A DNA stretch of 64,000 bases from an uncultured bacterium (GTDB lineage: Bacteria; Bacillota; Clostridia; Oscillospirales; Acutalibacteraceae). The stretch is from positions 34,305 through 98,304 of the forward strand of contig CAJMOH010000004.1 of NCBI GenBank assembly GCA_905215055.1, written 5' to 3'. Shown here piece after piece: positions 30,154-38,423 of the stretch. Made by a program: the position numbers and the translations under genes. Under the pieces are notes generated by a model. That model was not told where the DNA came from, did not search any database, and saw only the letters and a program-made list of their open reading frames with translations. Numbering within the stretch: the stretch's first letter is position 1; every line of letters begins with the position of its first letter.

Positions 30154-32340
30154 TTGCTCTGCGAATTTAAGCGGCTGATCTATCCCAAGTCTGCCCTGGC
30201 TGATGACACCAGCTACCGTATCGCCCTCTACCGGCCCTGCGAGGCGGTGAAGGACGCCGCCGGGAAACCGGTCTCCGAGGTGAAAGCCGTGGGATACTGC
30301 CTCCCCACAGGGGAGCGCCAGCGGTTTGACCTGCGGGGCCACTGGAGCCGGGACAGCAAGTACGGCGTCCAGTTCGAGGTAGAGGACTACCAGCAGGTTA
30401 TCGTCCCCACCAAAGAGGGGATTTTGGCCTACCTGTCCTCCGGGCAGATCAAGGGCATCGGCCCTAAGACCGCCGAGAAGATCTACCACGCCTTCGGCAA
30501 CGACACCCTTAAAATCCTGGACGAGGAGCCCCACCGCCTTTTGGAGGTCAAGGGCATCAGCCAGACAAAGCTCCAGCGGATCCGGGATTCCTACCTGGCC
30601 AGCCGGGGAGCCCGGGATGTGGTGGCTTTCCTAGCGCCCCACGGGGTCAGCCCCAACCGGGCGGTGAAGCTCTACCGGGAGTTCGGCAAGGATACCTTGG
30701 ACATCCTGAAAAACCATCCCTACCGGCTCTGTGAGCTGGCTGGCATAGGCTTCCGCACGGCGGACAAGATCGCCCAGAGCCTGGGCTTGGACCCCCGTTC
30801 CCCAGAGCGGGTGGACGCCGCCTTGCTCTACACCTTGCAAGAGGCGGAGCAGCGGGGCCACCTGTGCCTGGACAAGCGGGAATTCCTGAAGCTTACGCTC
30901 AAGCTGCTGGACACGCCCGGCCTTACGGAGCTGATGGCGGCTGCCCGCGCCTCCTGCTTGGTGGAGGAGAGGAAACTGGTTTCCTACCACAAGTGGGTGT
31001 ACCGCTGGCCCACCGCCCAGGCCGAGGAGAAATTGGCCCGGCAGGTGGCTTCCATGCTCTCTTTCAAGCAGAAGGAACAGGGGGATGGCCTTGCCCAAAA
31101 GCTTACCCAAATCGTGGGGAAGCTGGGACTGTCCCTCAACGGGGAACAGCGCCAGGCGGTGCTCACCGCCCTCACGAGCCCCATTGCCATCCTCACCGGC
31201 GGGCCGGGCACCGGAAAGACCATGACCCAAAAGGCCCTGCTCGCCCTCTACCGGGAGATACACCCCGAAGGGAAGATCGTCTGCTGTGCTCCCACAGGCC
31301 GGGCCGCCCGGCGGATGGAGGAATCCACCGGTGTGGAGGCCTCCACCATCCACAAGGCCCTAAAGCTCATGGCCGGAGAGGACGGGGCCTACGCCCCGCC
31401 GGAACCCCTGGATGCGGACCTGGTCTTGGTGGATGAAGTCTCCATGATGGACATTTACCTGGCGGGACATCTGTTTCACTCCCTGCCTGCCGGCTGCCAG
31501 CTGGTCTTGGTGGGGGACGCCGACCAGCTTCCCAGCGTAGGGCCTGGGGCGGTGCTCAGCGAGCTTATCGCCTGCGGCCGCATCCCCGTGGTGCGGCTTA
31601 GTAAGATTTACCGGCAGAGCTCCGGCAGCCGCATCGCCGCCAACGCCATGCTCATCCGAAACGGCAACCTCCATCTGGAGTACGGCAGCGACTTCCAGTT
31701 TTATGAGTGCGCCGACCTGCGCCACTCCGCGGACATGGTGGAGACGTTATATCTCCAGGAGGCCGCCCACCTGGGTGTGGACAACGTGGCGCTGTTGTCG
31801 CCTTTCCGCAAACGGACGGAGACCGGGGTGGACGCCCTGAATCTGCGGCTGCAGGAAAAGGTGAACCCGCCGGACCCTGCAAGGCCGGAATTAACCCTCG
31901 GCAAACGGATGTTCCGCCTGGGAGACAAGGTGATGCAGGTAAAAAACTTTGAGGATGTGTCCAACGGGGACATCGGGAAAGTCACTGAGGTAGACCCGGC
32001 GGGGGAGGAGCCCTTCCTCACCGTGGACTTTGGGGACGGCCGGGTGAAGGAATACGCCAAGCCCGACTTGGACCGGCTGGACCTGGCCTACGCCGCCACC
32101 ATCCACAAAAGCCAGGGCAGTGAGTACCACACGGTGATCGTCAACCTTCAGTGCGCCCACGCCGTCATGCTCACCCGGCCCCTGCTCTACACCGCCATCA
32201 CCCGCGCCAAGATGCGGGTGATCCTGGTGGGGGAGAGGAAGGCCCTGTGCATGGCCATCCGCCGCACGGACACCGAACGCCGGGGCACCCAGTTGGCTGC
32301 CCGCATCCAAGAAGAACTTCAGAAAAGAGAGGGGAATTGA
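30154..32340 (+). CDS. RecD2-like SF1B DNA helicase
   Basis: A 728-aa protein with the RecD2 arrangement: an N-terminal OB-like part, helix-hairpin-helix repeats (SGQIKGIGPKTAEKIYHAFG; LLEVKGISQTKL; LCELAGIGFRTADKIAQSLG), then motor motifs with Walker A LTGGPGTGKTMT at about 346, Walker B DLVLVDEVSMMD, QLVLVGDADQLPSVGPG and motif VI VMLTRPLLYTAITRAK. The start is TTG 30154 with AAAGGAG at 30141-30147. A 5'-3' helicase role in element replication or recombination with YqaJ and SSB is likely. Confidence 0.9.
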   Translation: MLCEFKRLIYPKSALADDTSYRIALYRPCEAVKDAAGKPVSEVKAVGYCLPTGERQRFDLRGHWSRDSKYGVQFEVEDYQQVIVPTKEGILAYLSSGQIKGIGPKTAEKIYHAFGNDTLKILDEEPHRLLEVKGISQTKLQRIRDSYLASRGARDVVAFLAPHGVSPNRAVKLYREFGKDTLDILKNHPYRLCELAGIGFRTADKIAQSLGLDPRSPERVDAALLYTLQEAEQRGHLCLDKREFLKLTLKLLDTPGLTELMAAARASCLVEERKLVSYHKWVYRWPTAQAEEKLARQVASMLSFKQKEQGDGLAQKLTQIVGKLGLSLNGEQRQAVLTALTSPIAILTGGPGTGKTMTQKALLALYREIHPEGKIVCCAPTGRAARRMEESTGVEASTIHKALKLMAGEDGAYAPPEPLDADLVLVDEVSMMDIYLAGHLFHSLPAGCQLVLVGDADQLPSVGPGAVLSELIACGRIPVVRLSKIYRQSSGSRIAANAMLIRNGNLHLEYGSDFQFYECADLRHSADMVETLYLQEAAHLGVDNVALLSPFRKRTETGVDALNLRLQEKVNPPDPARPELTLGKRMFRLGDKVMQVKNFEDVSNGDIGKVTEVDPAGEEPFLTVDFGDGRVKEYAKPDLDRLDLAYAATIHKSQGSEYHTVIVNLQCAHAVMLTRPLLYTAITRAKMRVILVGERKALCMAIRRTDTERRGTQLAARIQEELQKREGN

Positions 32341-32341
32341 C

Positions 32342-32806
32342 ATGGCCACATGGCTCAATGACTACAAAAACCGCAAGCTCAGCCTGGAACCCCTGCTGCA
32401 AAGGGGAAAGATGTCCGTGCAGGAGCTCCTTGTCTACCAGGAGCTTTTGTACCGCATCCAGATCTTGGAGACCTGCCAGTCCCTTTGCAAGACGGCGCCG
32501 GCCTCCGTAGACATGAAGGAGCTGTTGGGCCACTACCAGCTGGTGGATGCCGTGCTCCACTGCGCCGCCAAGGAGCGGAAGTTTGGCGCCCCGGCGGACG
32601 AGAAGGGCAAAGCCCAGCGGAAGACAGCCGGGGAGAACTTGGAGAAGATCACCATGGATTGCCGGAAACGGTTTTCCAGTTTCCGTGCCAGCACCCCGGA
32701 CCAGTACCGGCAGAGCGTCTCCGCCCTGTTTGGCACGGTGCTCCCCGCCTGGCTCCAGTGGCGCAACACCTACGTCCCCATCGGGAAGGAGGAGAGCGCA
32801 CAATGA
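32342..32806 (+). CDS. hypothetical helical protein
   Basis: A 154-aa protein (MATWLNDYKNRKLSLEPLLQ) that looks all-helical (MSVQELLVYQELLYRIQILE) and has no recognised motif. It follows the helicase by 1 bp and overlaps the next gene by 4 bp (ATGA), placing it in the same replication/recombination transcript. Confidence 0.55.
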   Translation: MATWLNDYKNRKLSLEPLLQRGKMSVQELLVYQELLYRIQILETCQSLCKTAPASVDMKELLGHYQLVDAVLHCAAKERKFGAPADEKGKAQRKTAGENLEKITMDCRKRFSSFRASTPDQYRQSVSALFGTVLPAWLQWRNTYVPIGKEESAQ

Positions 32807-33495
32807 GCGGGAAACCCACCATGGAGGAAATGCTCCAGAAGATCGGCTCCATCAACCGGGTGGAGGGCTTTGACCCCACGCCCTTTGCGGTGGAGTACAC
32901 GGACATGAACACCGGGGAGAGCCGGAAGCGGCTGCCGGTGATGATCCAAATGGCATGGTTCCGGCTGAAGTACCCGGAGGGCCGCATCGCCGTGGAGGTG
33001 AGCTCCTCCAGGGACTGCTTCGTGGCCACGGCCAGGGTCTATCCCAGCTACAGGGACGGTCCGGAGTGCTTTCTGGCGGAAGCCACCGCCTCCCGTGGTC
33101 CCGACCCGGCGCATCCCTCGGTTTCTCCCAGGGAGTGGGCCCAGACCGCCGCTGTGGGCATCGCCCTGCGAAACGCCGGCTTCGGCCTGCAATTTCACGC
33201 CGCTGGGGACGCTTTCTTGGCGGAAGCCCCTGACGAGCTGGGGGAGAGACCCCAGGGGGAACCGGAGCCAGAACCCACTTATGAAGTCCGGGAGCCCACC
33301 CCGGAGGAAAAGCTGCGCCAGGCCCAGAGTACCCCGTGCCCTATCGCCAAGTACAGCGGCAAGACACTGGGGGAAGTGCTCACCCTGGACCCTAAGGCCA
33401 TCCTGTGGGTGGCCAACCGGTTTACAGGGAACCAGGACATCTCGGCGGCAGCCAAATACCTGTGCGACTATGCCCTGGAGCAGGCTGCCGGATAA
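32803..33495 (+). CDS. hypothetical DNA-metabolism-block protein
   Basis: A 230-aa protein, MSGKPTMEEMLQKIGSINRV, with a beta-rich core (PEGRIAVEVSSSRDCFVATA, ARVYPSYRDGPECFLAEATA) and WAQTAAVGIALRNAGFGLQF, a pattern reminiscent of single-strand annealing proteins such as the Rad52-like ones ('WAQTxAxGRALRxxGF'). The C-terminal part (CPIAKYSGKTLGEVLTLDPK) resembles a zinc-less exodeoxyribonuclease-X-like C-terminal module. An annealing function next to YqaJ would make sense but is not established. The frame is open from 32485; GGAAGGAGG before ATG 32803 sets the start. Confidence 0.55.
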   Translation: MSGKPTMEEMLQKIGSINRVEGFDPTPFAVEYTDMNTGESRKRLPVMIQMAWFRLKYPEGRIAVEVSSSRDCFVATARVYPSYRDGPECFLAEATASRGPDPAHPSVSPREWAQTAAVGIALRNAGFGLQFHAAGDAFLAEAPDELGERPQGEPEPEPTYEVREPTPEEKLRQAQSTPCPIAKYSGKTLGEVLTLDPKAILWVANRFTGNQDISAAAKYLCDYALEQAAG

Positions 33496-33522
33496 ACACA
33501 ACAGTCCCGGAAAGGAGAGGCT

Positions 33523-34566
33523 ATGGAACCGTTCCACATGAGCGACGTGATCCCCCTGCTTGGGCTGCCCACCCCTCCCGCCGGGAAAATCAGCTACTAC
33601 ATCCCCTGCCCCTGCTGCGACGACAAGCCCAAAAGCCGGCACCTGAACATCAACCTGCGCAAGGATGTGTTCCGGTGTCCCCGCTGCGGGTTTTCCGGCG
33701 GTGTGTTCGACCTTTACGCCTACTACGCCAGGATTCCGAGGGAACAGGTGTTTTCCGCTTTGCGGGACAGGCTTTCTGTCCCGGCAGTCCGGCAAACCTT
33801 CCATCAGTCTCCTCTTGTGGAGGAGAACCCCTTGACAGACGCGGACGCCCGGCACGCCACCTATACGGCGTTGCTTTCCCGCCTCACCTTGGCCTCCGAC
33901 CACCGGGAGAACCTTCATCATCGTGGCCTGAGCCAGGAGGACATTTCCCGCCTGGGGTACAAGACCACCCCGCTGGTGGGATGCGGCAGCCTGGCAAAGC
34001 GCCTTCTGGAGGACGGTCTTTATCTGGCCGGCGTCCCAGGGTTTTACAAAGAGGACGGCCACTGGTCGGTGAAATTCCCCGGTCGGGGCATCCTCATCCC
34101 TGTGCGGGATGTGAAAGGCCGCATCCAGGGCTTGCAAGTGCGATTGGACAGCGCAAAGAAGCGGAAGTTCCGCTGGGTGTCCAGCGCCGGGCTCCCGGAG
34201 GGCTGCGGCGCCAAGACCTGGATCCACCTGGCCGGGGAGACCAGGCCTCTGGTGCTTCTCACCGAAGGACCTATGAAAGCCGATATCATCCACGCCCTGA
34301 CAGGGCAGACGGTGCTGGCGGTACCGGGGGTGAACTCCCTGGCCCAGCTGGGGCCTGTGCTGGAACTACTGCAAGCCCAGGGGTTGGAGCGCATGATGAC
34401 GGCTTTTGACATGGACTACCTGACAAATCCCCATGTGGGGGAGGGCCAGAGAAACCTGGTGGCTCTCCTGGAACAGCGGGGAATCCCCTACGGCACCTAC
34501 CTGTGGGACCCCCGTTACAAGGGGTTGGACGACTACATCTGGGGCTGCCTGTGCGGCCCAAAGTGA
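33523..34566 (+). CDS. CHC2 zinc finger / Toprim-like primase protein
   Basis: A 347-aa protein. The N-terminal zinc finger (YYIPCPCCDDKPKSRHLNIN, then FRCPRCGFSGGVFDLYAYY) matches the CHC2-type of DnaG-like primases. A middle region contains VKFPGRGILIPVRDVKGRIQ, and the Toprim-like part includes LLTEGPMKADIIHALTG with its catalytic Glu and FDMDY. Such short primase-like proteins occur in phages and plasmids. It closes the block: GAAAGGAG precedes ATG 33523, and the 3' end plus terminator is repeated after vapC. Confidence 0.8.
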   Translation: MEPFHMSDVIPLLGLPTPPAGKISYYIPCPCCDDKPKSRHLNINLRKDVFRCPRCGFSGGVFDLYAYYARIPREQVFSALRDRLSVPAVRQTFHQSPLVEENPLTDADARHATYTALLSRLTLASDHRENLHHRGLSQEDISRLGYKTTPLVGCGSLAKRLLEDGLYLAGVPGFYKEDGHWSVKFPGRGILIPVRDVKGRIQGLQVRLDSAKKRKFRWVSSAGLPEGCGAKTWIHLAGETRPLVLLTEGPMKADIIHALTGQTVLAVPGVNSLAQLGPVLELLQAQGLERMMTAFDMDYLTNPHVGEGQRNLVALLEQRGIPYGTYLWDPRYKGLDDYIWGCLCGPK

Positions 34567-34592
34567 CTGGGGAAGAGGCGGAGCGATCCGCC
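34550..34592 (+). repeat. 43-bp direct repeat, copy 1 (primase 3' end plus terminator stem)
   Basis: This segment contains the last codons of the primase gene, its stop, and the hairpin GGCGGAGCGATCCGCC followed by TTTTCCC. It recurs at 36236-36278 with 41 of 43 bases identical, bracketing the hicAB-vapBC cassette. Confidence 0.8.
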
Positions 34593-34693
34593 TTTTCCCT
34601 TTTTACGTGAGAAAGGGAAGAACACCAGTTTTTTAGCAACGAAGACGCGTATTATACATGGGGATAATAAACTTGAATTTCCAACTTGCAGCA

Positions 34694-34722
34694 TTGACGT
34701 ATACACAAATGGTGTGTATCAT
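34694..34722 (+). promoter_or_regulatory. hicAB promoter with overlapping operator
   Basis: TTGACG (34694-34699), 17-bp spacer, TATCAT (34717-34722). The spacer and -10 carry a perfect palindrome, ATACACA (34701-34707) and TGTGTAT (34713-34719), a likely binding site for the HicB ribbon-helix-helix domain. Transcription should begin near 34729, which excludes the upstream GTG 34714 as the hicA start. Confidence 0.75.
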
Positions 34723-34741
34723 ATAAACGAGGAGGAGAGCC

Positions 34742-34914
34742 ATGACGAAAAAGATTTGATTGCCTTGCTCCGCCGGAACGGCTGGTATCTCAAACGAAAC
34801 GGCGGCAGTCATGACATTTATACCAACGGCCAAAAAAGCGAAACTATCCCTCGCCATAGCGAGATCAAAGAAGCCCTCGCAAAAGCGATCATCAAACGAA
34901 ACAATTTGAAATAA
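34742..34914 (+). pseudogene. hicA: HicA toxin with a frameshift at the fourth codon
   Basis: The HicA body is clear: DLIALLRRNGWYLKRNGGSH with the catalytic His in GGSHDIY, ending IPRHSEIKEALAKAIIKRNN. The natural start, ATG 34742 behind GGAGGAG, instead reads MTKKI and stops. Adding one A to the run of five A at 34747-34751 would give MTKKDLIALL and restore the frame. The alternative in-frame GTG 34714 lies inside the promoter. So hicA is either broken, phase-variable at the A tract, rescued by slippage, or affected by a sequence error. HicA is an mRNA interferase inhibited by HicB. Confidence 0.7.
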
Positions 34915-34926
34915 TGGAGGTGCCTT

Positions 34927-35319
34927 ATGAAAAATTCTTATCCTATCATTCTTACCCCAGACAGTACGGGCTATGTGGTTGACATCCCGGATTTTCAAAT
35001 CGGCACCCAGGGTGACTCCATCCCGGAAGCCATGGAAATGGCACGGGACGCCATTGGGCTAATGGGCATTGATATGGAAGACGACGGCAAAACATTGCCC
35101 CAGCCCTCTGCATTGGAAAGTGTCTCTAAATGTCCTGGGGACATTGTCACACTGGTGGATGTGGACTTCACCGAGTATCGCCGGCAAAACGATATGCGGA
35201 CGGTGCGGCGGAATGTGTCCCTTCCCTCCTGGCTCAACGCAGCAGCGGAAAAAGCGGGTTTGAATGTCTCAGCCGTGCTTCAATCCGCTCTCAAACAGCA
35301 GCTCCACTTAGATGTGTAG
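34927..35319 (+). CDS. hicB: HicB antitoxin
   Basis: A 130-aa antitoxin: the N-terminal partial RNase-H-like fold (YPIILTPDSTGYVVDIPDFQ; TQGDSIPEAMEMARDAIGLM) is typical of HicB, and the C-terminus (RRNVSLPSWLNAAAEKAGLN, VSAVLQSALKQQL) is a ribbon-helix-helix DNA-binding domain. It follows hicA by 12 bp with GGAGG upstream. It neutralises HicA and represses the operon, most likely at the palindrome 34701-34719. It appears intact although the toxin frame is shifted. Confidence 0.88.
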   Translation: MKNSYPIILTPDSTGYVVDIPDFQIGTQGDSIPEAMEMARDAIGLMGIDMEDDGKTLPQPSALESVSKCPGDIVTLVDVDFTEYRRQNDMRTVRRNVSLPSWLNAAAEKAGLNVSAVLQSALKQQLHLDV

Positions 35320-35467
35320 CAGTCGATGCTCGAAGGTACCGCAACTTGGTAGTTCATCGATATGGCATCATAGATACCCAGATGCTACCCGAGACGGTGT
35401 GGATGGATCATCCGATGTTATGGCAATACAATACTTTAATTTCAGAGGGTGATAGCCCCATTTGCGT

Positions 35468-35489
35468 GGAAGAGGCGGAGCGATCCGCC
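35468..35489 (+). repeat. terminator-stem repeat, copy 2 (short)
   Basis: The 22-bp core of the 43-bp repeat (GGAAGAGGCGGAGCGATC plus CGCC) occurs between hicB and vapB, followed by TTTCTTTC. It probably acts as a terminator for hicAB and as a homology site for cassette exchange. Confidence 0.7.
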
Positions 35490-35539
35490 TTTCTTTCTTT
35501 GCACTGTTTTCGTAAGAAGAAAGAATAATCGAAAATTTC

Positions 35540-35568
35540 TTGACACAGAATATATATCGTGGTATATA
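35540..35568 (+). promoter_or_regulatory. vapBC promoter with palindromic operator
   Basis: TTGACA (35540-35545), 17-bp spacer, TATATA (35563-35568). ATATATA and TATATAT flank TCGTGG in the spacer and -10 region, forming an inverted repeat suited to VapB binding. Confidence 0.7.
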
Positions 35569-35588
35569 TCTGGTAGGAGGTGGTCTGT

Positions 35589-35819
35589 ATGGATACTGCG
35601 AAGATTTTTGAGAACGGCAGAAGCCAGGCGGTGCGCCTGCCCCAGAAGTACCGGTTCCAGGCCGATGAGGTGGTCATTCAAAAGCTGGGGGACGCCGTCC
35701 TGCTGGTGCCCAAGGAATCCTTGTGGAACACGTTTCTGGACGGCGTAAACAGCTTTACCGAGGACATCTTTGAAAATGGCCGCGACCAAGGGGCCCAGGA
35801 GGACCGGGAAAGCCTATGA
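35589..35819 (+). CDS. vapB: VapB-type antitoxin (AbrB fold)
   Basis: A 76-aa antitoxin: MDTAKIFENGRSQAVRLPQK and FQADEVVIQKLGDAVLLVPK are the standard swapped-hairpin AbrB/MazE pattern of VapB (also called antitoxin VirB-like). GGAGG lies 9-10 nt before ATG 35589. It overlaps vapC by 4 bp (ATGA). It binds the PIN toxin through its C-terminal tail and represses the shared promoter. Confidence 0.88.
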   Translation: MDTAKIFENGRSQAVRLPQKYRFQADEVVIQKLGDAVLLVPKESLWNTFLDGVNSFTEDIFENGRDQGAQEDRESL

Positions 35820-36217
35820 CCTATATGCTTGACACCAACATCTGTATCTATGTGATGAAGAACAAGCCGGAAAAGGTGCTGGAGCGGTTCCGGGCGGAGC
35901 TGGACGGCAGGCTGTGCATTTCCTCCATCACCCTGGCGGAGCTGGAGTACGGCATGAAGCACAGCTTCAACCCCGCAAAGAATGAGCAGGCCCTGCTGCG
36001 GTTTTTGGCCCCGTTGAGCATCCTTCCCTTTGGGGCGGCAGCTGCGTCGGAGTACGGTGCATTGCGAACCTATCTGCAAAACAAGGGAACGCCCATCGGG
36101 CCCTTGGATATGCTCATCGCCGGGCATGCCTTAGCGGAGGGCCTTGCCCTTGTGACAAACAACGTCCGGGAGTTCGAACGGGTGCCGGATTTGCGGCTGG
36201 AAAACTGGGCGGAATGA
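35816..36217 (+). CDS. vapC: VapC toxin, PIN-domain RNase
   Basis: A 133-aa PIN-domain protein with all acidic residues visible: YMLDTNICIYVMK (first Asp), SSITLAELEYGM (Glu), IGPLDMLIAGHALAE (Asp) and LVTNNVREFERV at the end. It matches the VapC/FitB type that cuts tRNA or rRNA. Intact and coupled to vapB. Confidence 0.92.
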   Translation: MTYMLDTNICIYVMKNKPEKVLERFRAELDGRLCISSITLAELEYGMKHSFNPAKNEQALLRFLAPLSILPFGAAAASEYGALRTYLQNKGTPIGPLDMLIAGHALAEGLALVTNNVREFERVPDLRLENWAE

Positions 36218-36235
36218 GGAGGCTGCGCACTTTGC

Positions 36236-36278
36236 TGTGCGGCCCAAAATGACTGGGGAAGAGGCGGAGCGGTCCGCC
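36236..36278 (+). repeat. 43-bp direct repeat, copy 3 (after vapC)
   Basis: It matches 34550-34592 at 41 of 43 positions, including the last coding bases of the primase gene, which have no coding role here. This suggests that the toxin-antitoxin cassette arrived or was duplicated by recombination at this repeat. Confidence 0.8.
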
Positions 36279-36306
36279 ATTCCCGATATGCTTCCTGGGA
36301 CAGAAG

Positions 36307-36341
36307 AAAAGGGACACAGGCAAGCCGCCTGTGTCCCTTTC
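36307..36341. terminator. bidirectional terminator between vapC and flotillin
   Basis: AAAGGGACACAGGC and GCCTGTGTCCCTTT-type arms form a long perfect stem with an A-run on one side and a T-run on the other, serving the converging vapBC and flotillin units. Confidence 0.8.
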
Positions 36342-36352
36342 GCTGTCTTTGC

Positions 36353-37873
36353 TTATTCTACTTTCTCAGTCTCCGGTTCCGCTTGGGGTGTTTCCCCGGT
36401 GTTTTCTACGGGTGCCGCCTCCACAGATTCGGGCGCAGGAGCTTCCTGGCTGCCGGCGGCCACTTTCCCGCCGATCATGCCGGAGAGCAGGGCTTTCACG
36501 TCGATACCCATGCCCTGGGAGATGGCCTCGGTGATCTGGGTGGTGCCGTTGATGATGTCCTCCAGCAGCTTGGCGCTGTTGCCCTCGCCGTACATGGTGA
36601 TCTTATCCACTTTGGAGAGGGGCTCCGCCACGTTCTTGGCGATGGCGGGCAGGGCGTTCATCACCATCTCGATGACGGCGGCCTGGCCGTACTTCTTCAT
36701 GGCCTCGGCCTTCTTGTCGATGCCTTCGGCTTCCGCCAGGGCCTTGGCCTGGATGGCCGCGGCCTCCGCCTTACCCACAGCGGAGATGCCGGCGGCCTCC
36801 TGCTCCTTGGCGAAGCGGGCGGCTTCCGCCTGCTTTTTCACGGCCTCCGCCTCCTGCTCCTGCTCGTACCGCTTGGCTTCGGCGTCCTTCTGCCGCTGGA
36901 ACAGGGCGGCCTGGGCCTCCTGCTCCTTCCGGTACCGGTCGGCGTCCGCCTTGGCCCGGATCTCCGCGTCCAGGGCCTGCTTGGCCACCTCTACCTCCTG
37001 CTTTTTCAGTTCGGCTTCCCGGGCAGTCTTGGCGATCTCCGCGTCCACCGTGGCAGTACCGATGACTTTCTGCTGGGCCTGGTTCTGAATCTCGTAGGCG
37101 GCTTCCGCCTCGGCCCGCTTGGTGTCGGCGGTGATTTTCAGCTCCGCCTTCCGAATCTCCAGCTGATTTTGTTTCTGGGCGATCTGGGTCTCCGACTCCA
37201 CTTTGGCGTCGTTGGCGGCCTTGTCGGCGTCTGCCTGGGCGATGGCCACGTCCCGGTCCGCCTGGGCCTTGGCGATGGCGGCGTTCTTCTTGATGAGGGA
37301 GGTGTTCTCCGCCCCCAAATCTTGAATTAAGCCGTTTTCGTCCTGGACATTCTGGATGTTGCAGGAGAGGATCTCGATTCCCAGCTTCTCCATGTCCCGG
37401 GAGGCTTTCTGCATCACCTGGTCGGAGAAGGAGTCACGGTCGGTGTTGATCTTCTCCAGCGTTAAGGTACCGATGATCTCCCGCATATTGCCCTGGAGGG
37501 AGTCCTTCAGGTCCAAGGCGATGTCCGGGCCTTTCTTGTTCAAAAAGTTCTTGGCCGCCAGCCGGATGCCCTTCTCCTCCGGGGAGATGCGCACCTTGGC
37601 CACGGCGTCCACCGCCACGTTGATAAAGTCGTTGGTGGGGACGGACTGCTCGGTCTTGATGTCCACGGTCATCTGGCCCAGGTACAGCTTATCCAGCCGC
37701 TCCAAAAACGGGATACGGATACCAGCCTGCCCGATGAGGATGCGGCTGTTTTTCCGCAGGCCGGAGATGATGTACGCCTGGTCCGGTGGGGCTTTCACAT
37801 AGCCCAGAAGCAGGATGACGATAATGACCAGGATCGGGATGAGAAACGGAAGGTAGGGCAATAGGAATTCCAT
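36353..37873 (-). CDS. flotillin-family SPFH protein
   Basis: A 506-aa membrane protein. It begins with a hydrophobic helix (LPFLIPILVIIVILLLGYV), then the SPFH/PHB domain (YIISGLRKNSRILIGQAGIR; VPTNDFINVAVDAVAKVRIS; DKDSFSDQV-type), followed by a long Ala/Glu/Lys/Gln-rich coiled coil (flotillin domain) and a Pro/Glu tail. It matches YuaG/FloT-like flotillins that organise membrane microdomains. A second small membrane protein is encoded just upstream on the same strand, in the place where NfeD partners often occur. A flotillin inside a mobile element is unusual. Confidence 0.9.
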   Translation of the reverse strand: MEFLLPYLPFLIPILVIIVILLLGYVKAPPDQAYIISGLRKNSRILIGQAGIRIPFLERLDKLYLGQMTVDIKTEQSVPTNDFINVAVDAVAKVRISPEEKGIRLAAKNFLNKKGPDIALDLKDSLQGNMREIIGTLTLEKINTDRDSFSDQVMQKASRDMEKLGIEILSCNIQNVQDENGLIQDLGAENTSLIKKNAAIAKAQADRDVAIAQADADKAANDAKVESETQIAQKQNQLEIRKAELKITADTKRAEAEAAYEIQNQAQQKVIGTATVDAEIAKTAREAELKKQEVEVAKQALDAEIRAKADADRYRKEQEAQAALFQRQKDAEAKRYEQEQEAEAVKKQAEAARFAKEQEAAGISAVGKAEAAAIQAKALAEAEGIDKKAEAMKKYGQAAVIEMVMNALPAIAKNVAEPLSKVDKITMYGEGNSAKLLEDIINGTTQITEAISQGMGIDVKALLSGMIGGKVAAGSQEAPAPESVEAAPVENTGETPQAEPETEKVE

Positions 37874-37925
37874 AATGATACACCTGCGCTTTCTTTATTA
37901 TGTTGTTGCGAGAGAGATGGACACT

Positions 37926-38423
37926 TCAAAGGTTTTGGGACTTGCGCTCTGTTTCCTCTTGCTGCCGGTCGAGGATGCGCTGCGTTGCCTCCATGGATTC
38001 CTGGAGGGCTTTCCGATTCCCCTCTTGCAGCCTTTGCAAATGGCCCGCCAGATCTTCCTGCATGGAGAGCAGAGCCCTGGCGGTCATCTGAAACTGCCCG
38101 GCGTCCTCCCCATGGGAGAGCCGCCAGTCGAACCACCGGCGGTAGCGTTTCCGCTCCTTGGGCAGCAGGTAGACCAAAAGGCCGTCTTTCCCTTTACCTT
38201 GGGGGTAATAGACAGGCCCGTCCACCTGCATATCCCACTTTCCCGGCGCGGCGTTGTACAGGGCCATGACCTGCTCAAAGGTCAAGAGCAAAATCTCCCC
38301 GCGCTTAGAGCGTTCCCGTAGATACTGGGGCTCCCGCCGCAGGATGTGCAGCGAGAGGAACGCCAGCACCCCGGCAAGCGCAGCGCATCCGGCGATGAGT
38401 CCCAGCACGACCTGTGGTTCCAT
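37926..38423 (-). CDS. membrane-anchored partner of the flotillin gene
   Basis: A 165-aa protein with one N-terminal membrane helix (LGLIAGCAALAGVLAFLSLH) and a cytoplasmic part rich in charged residues that ends in a coiled coil (LLSMQEDLAGHLQRLQEGNR). ATG 38423 is preceded by GGGAGG; a longer frame extends to 38492. It is not an NfeD by sequence. It lies 52 bp upstream of flotillin and is probably co-transcribed. Confidence 0.6.
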   Translation of the reverse strand: MEPQVVLGLIAGCAALAGVLAFLSLHILRREPQYLRERSKRGEILLLTFEQVMALYNAAPGKWDMQVDGPVYYPQGKGKDGLLVYLLPKERKRYRRWFDWRLSHGEDAGQFQMTARALLSMQEDLAGHLQRLQEGNRKALQESMEATQRILDRQQEETERKSQNL

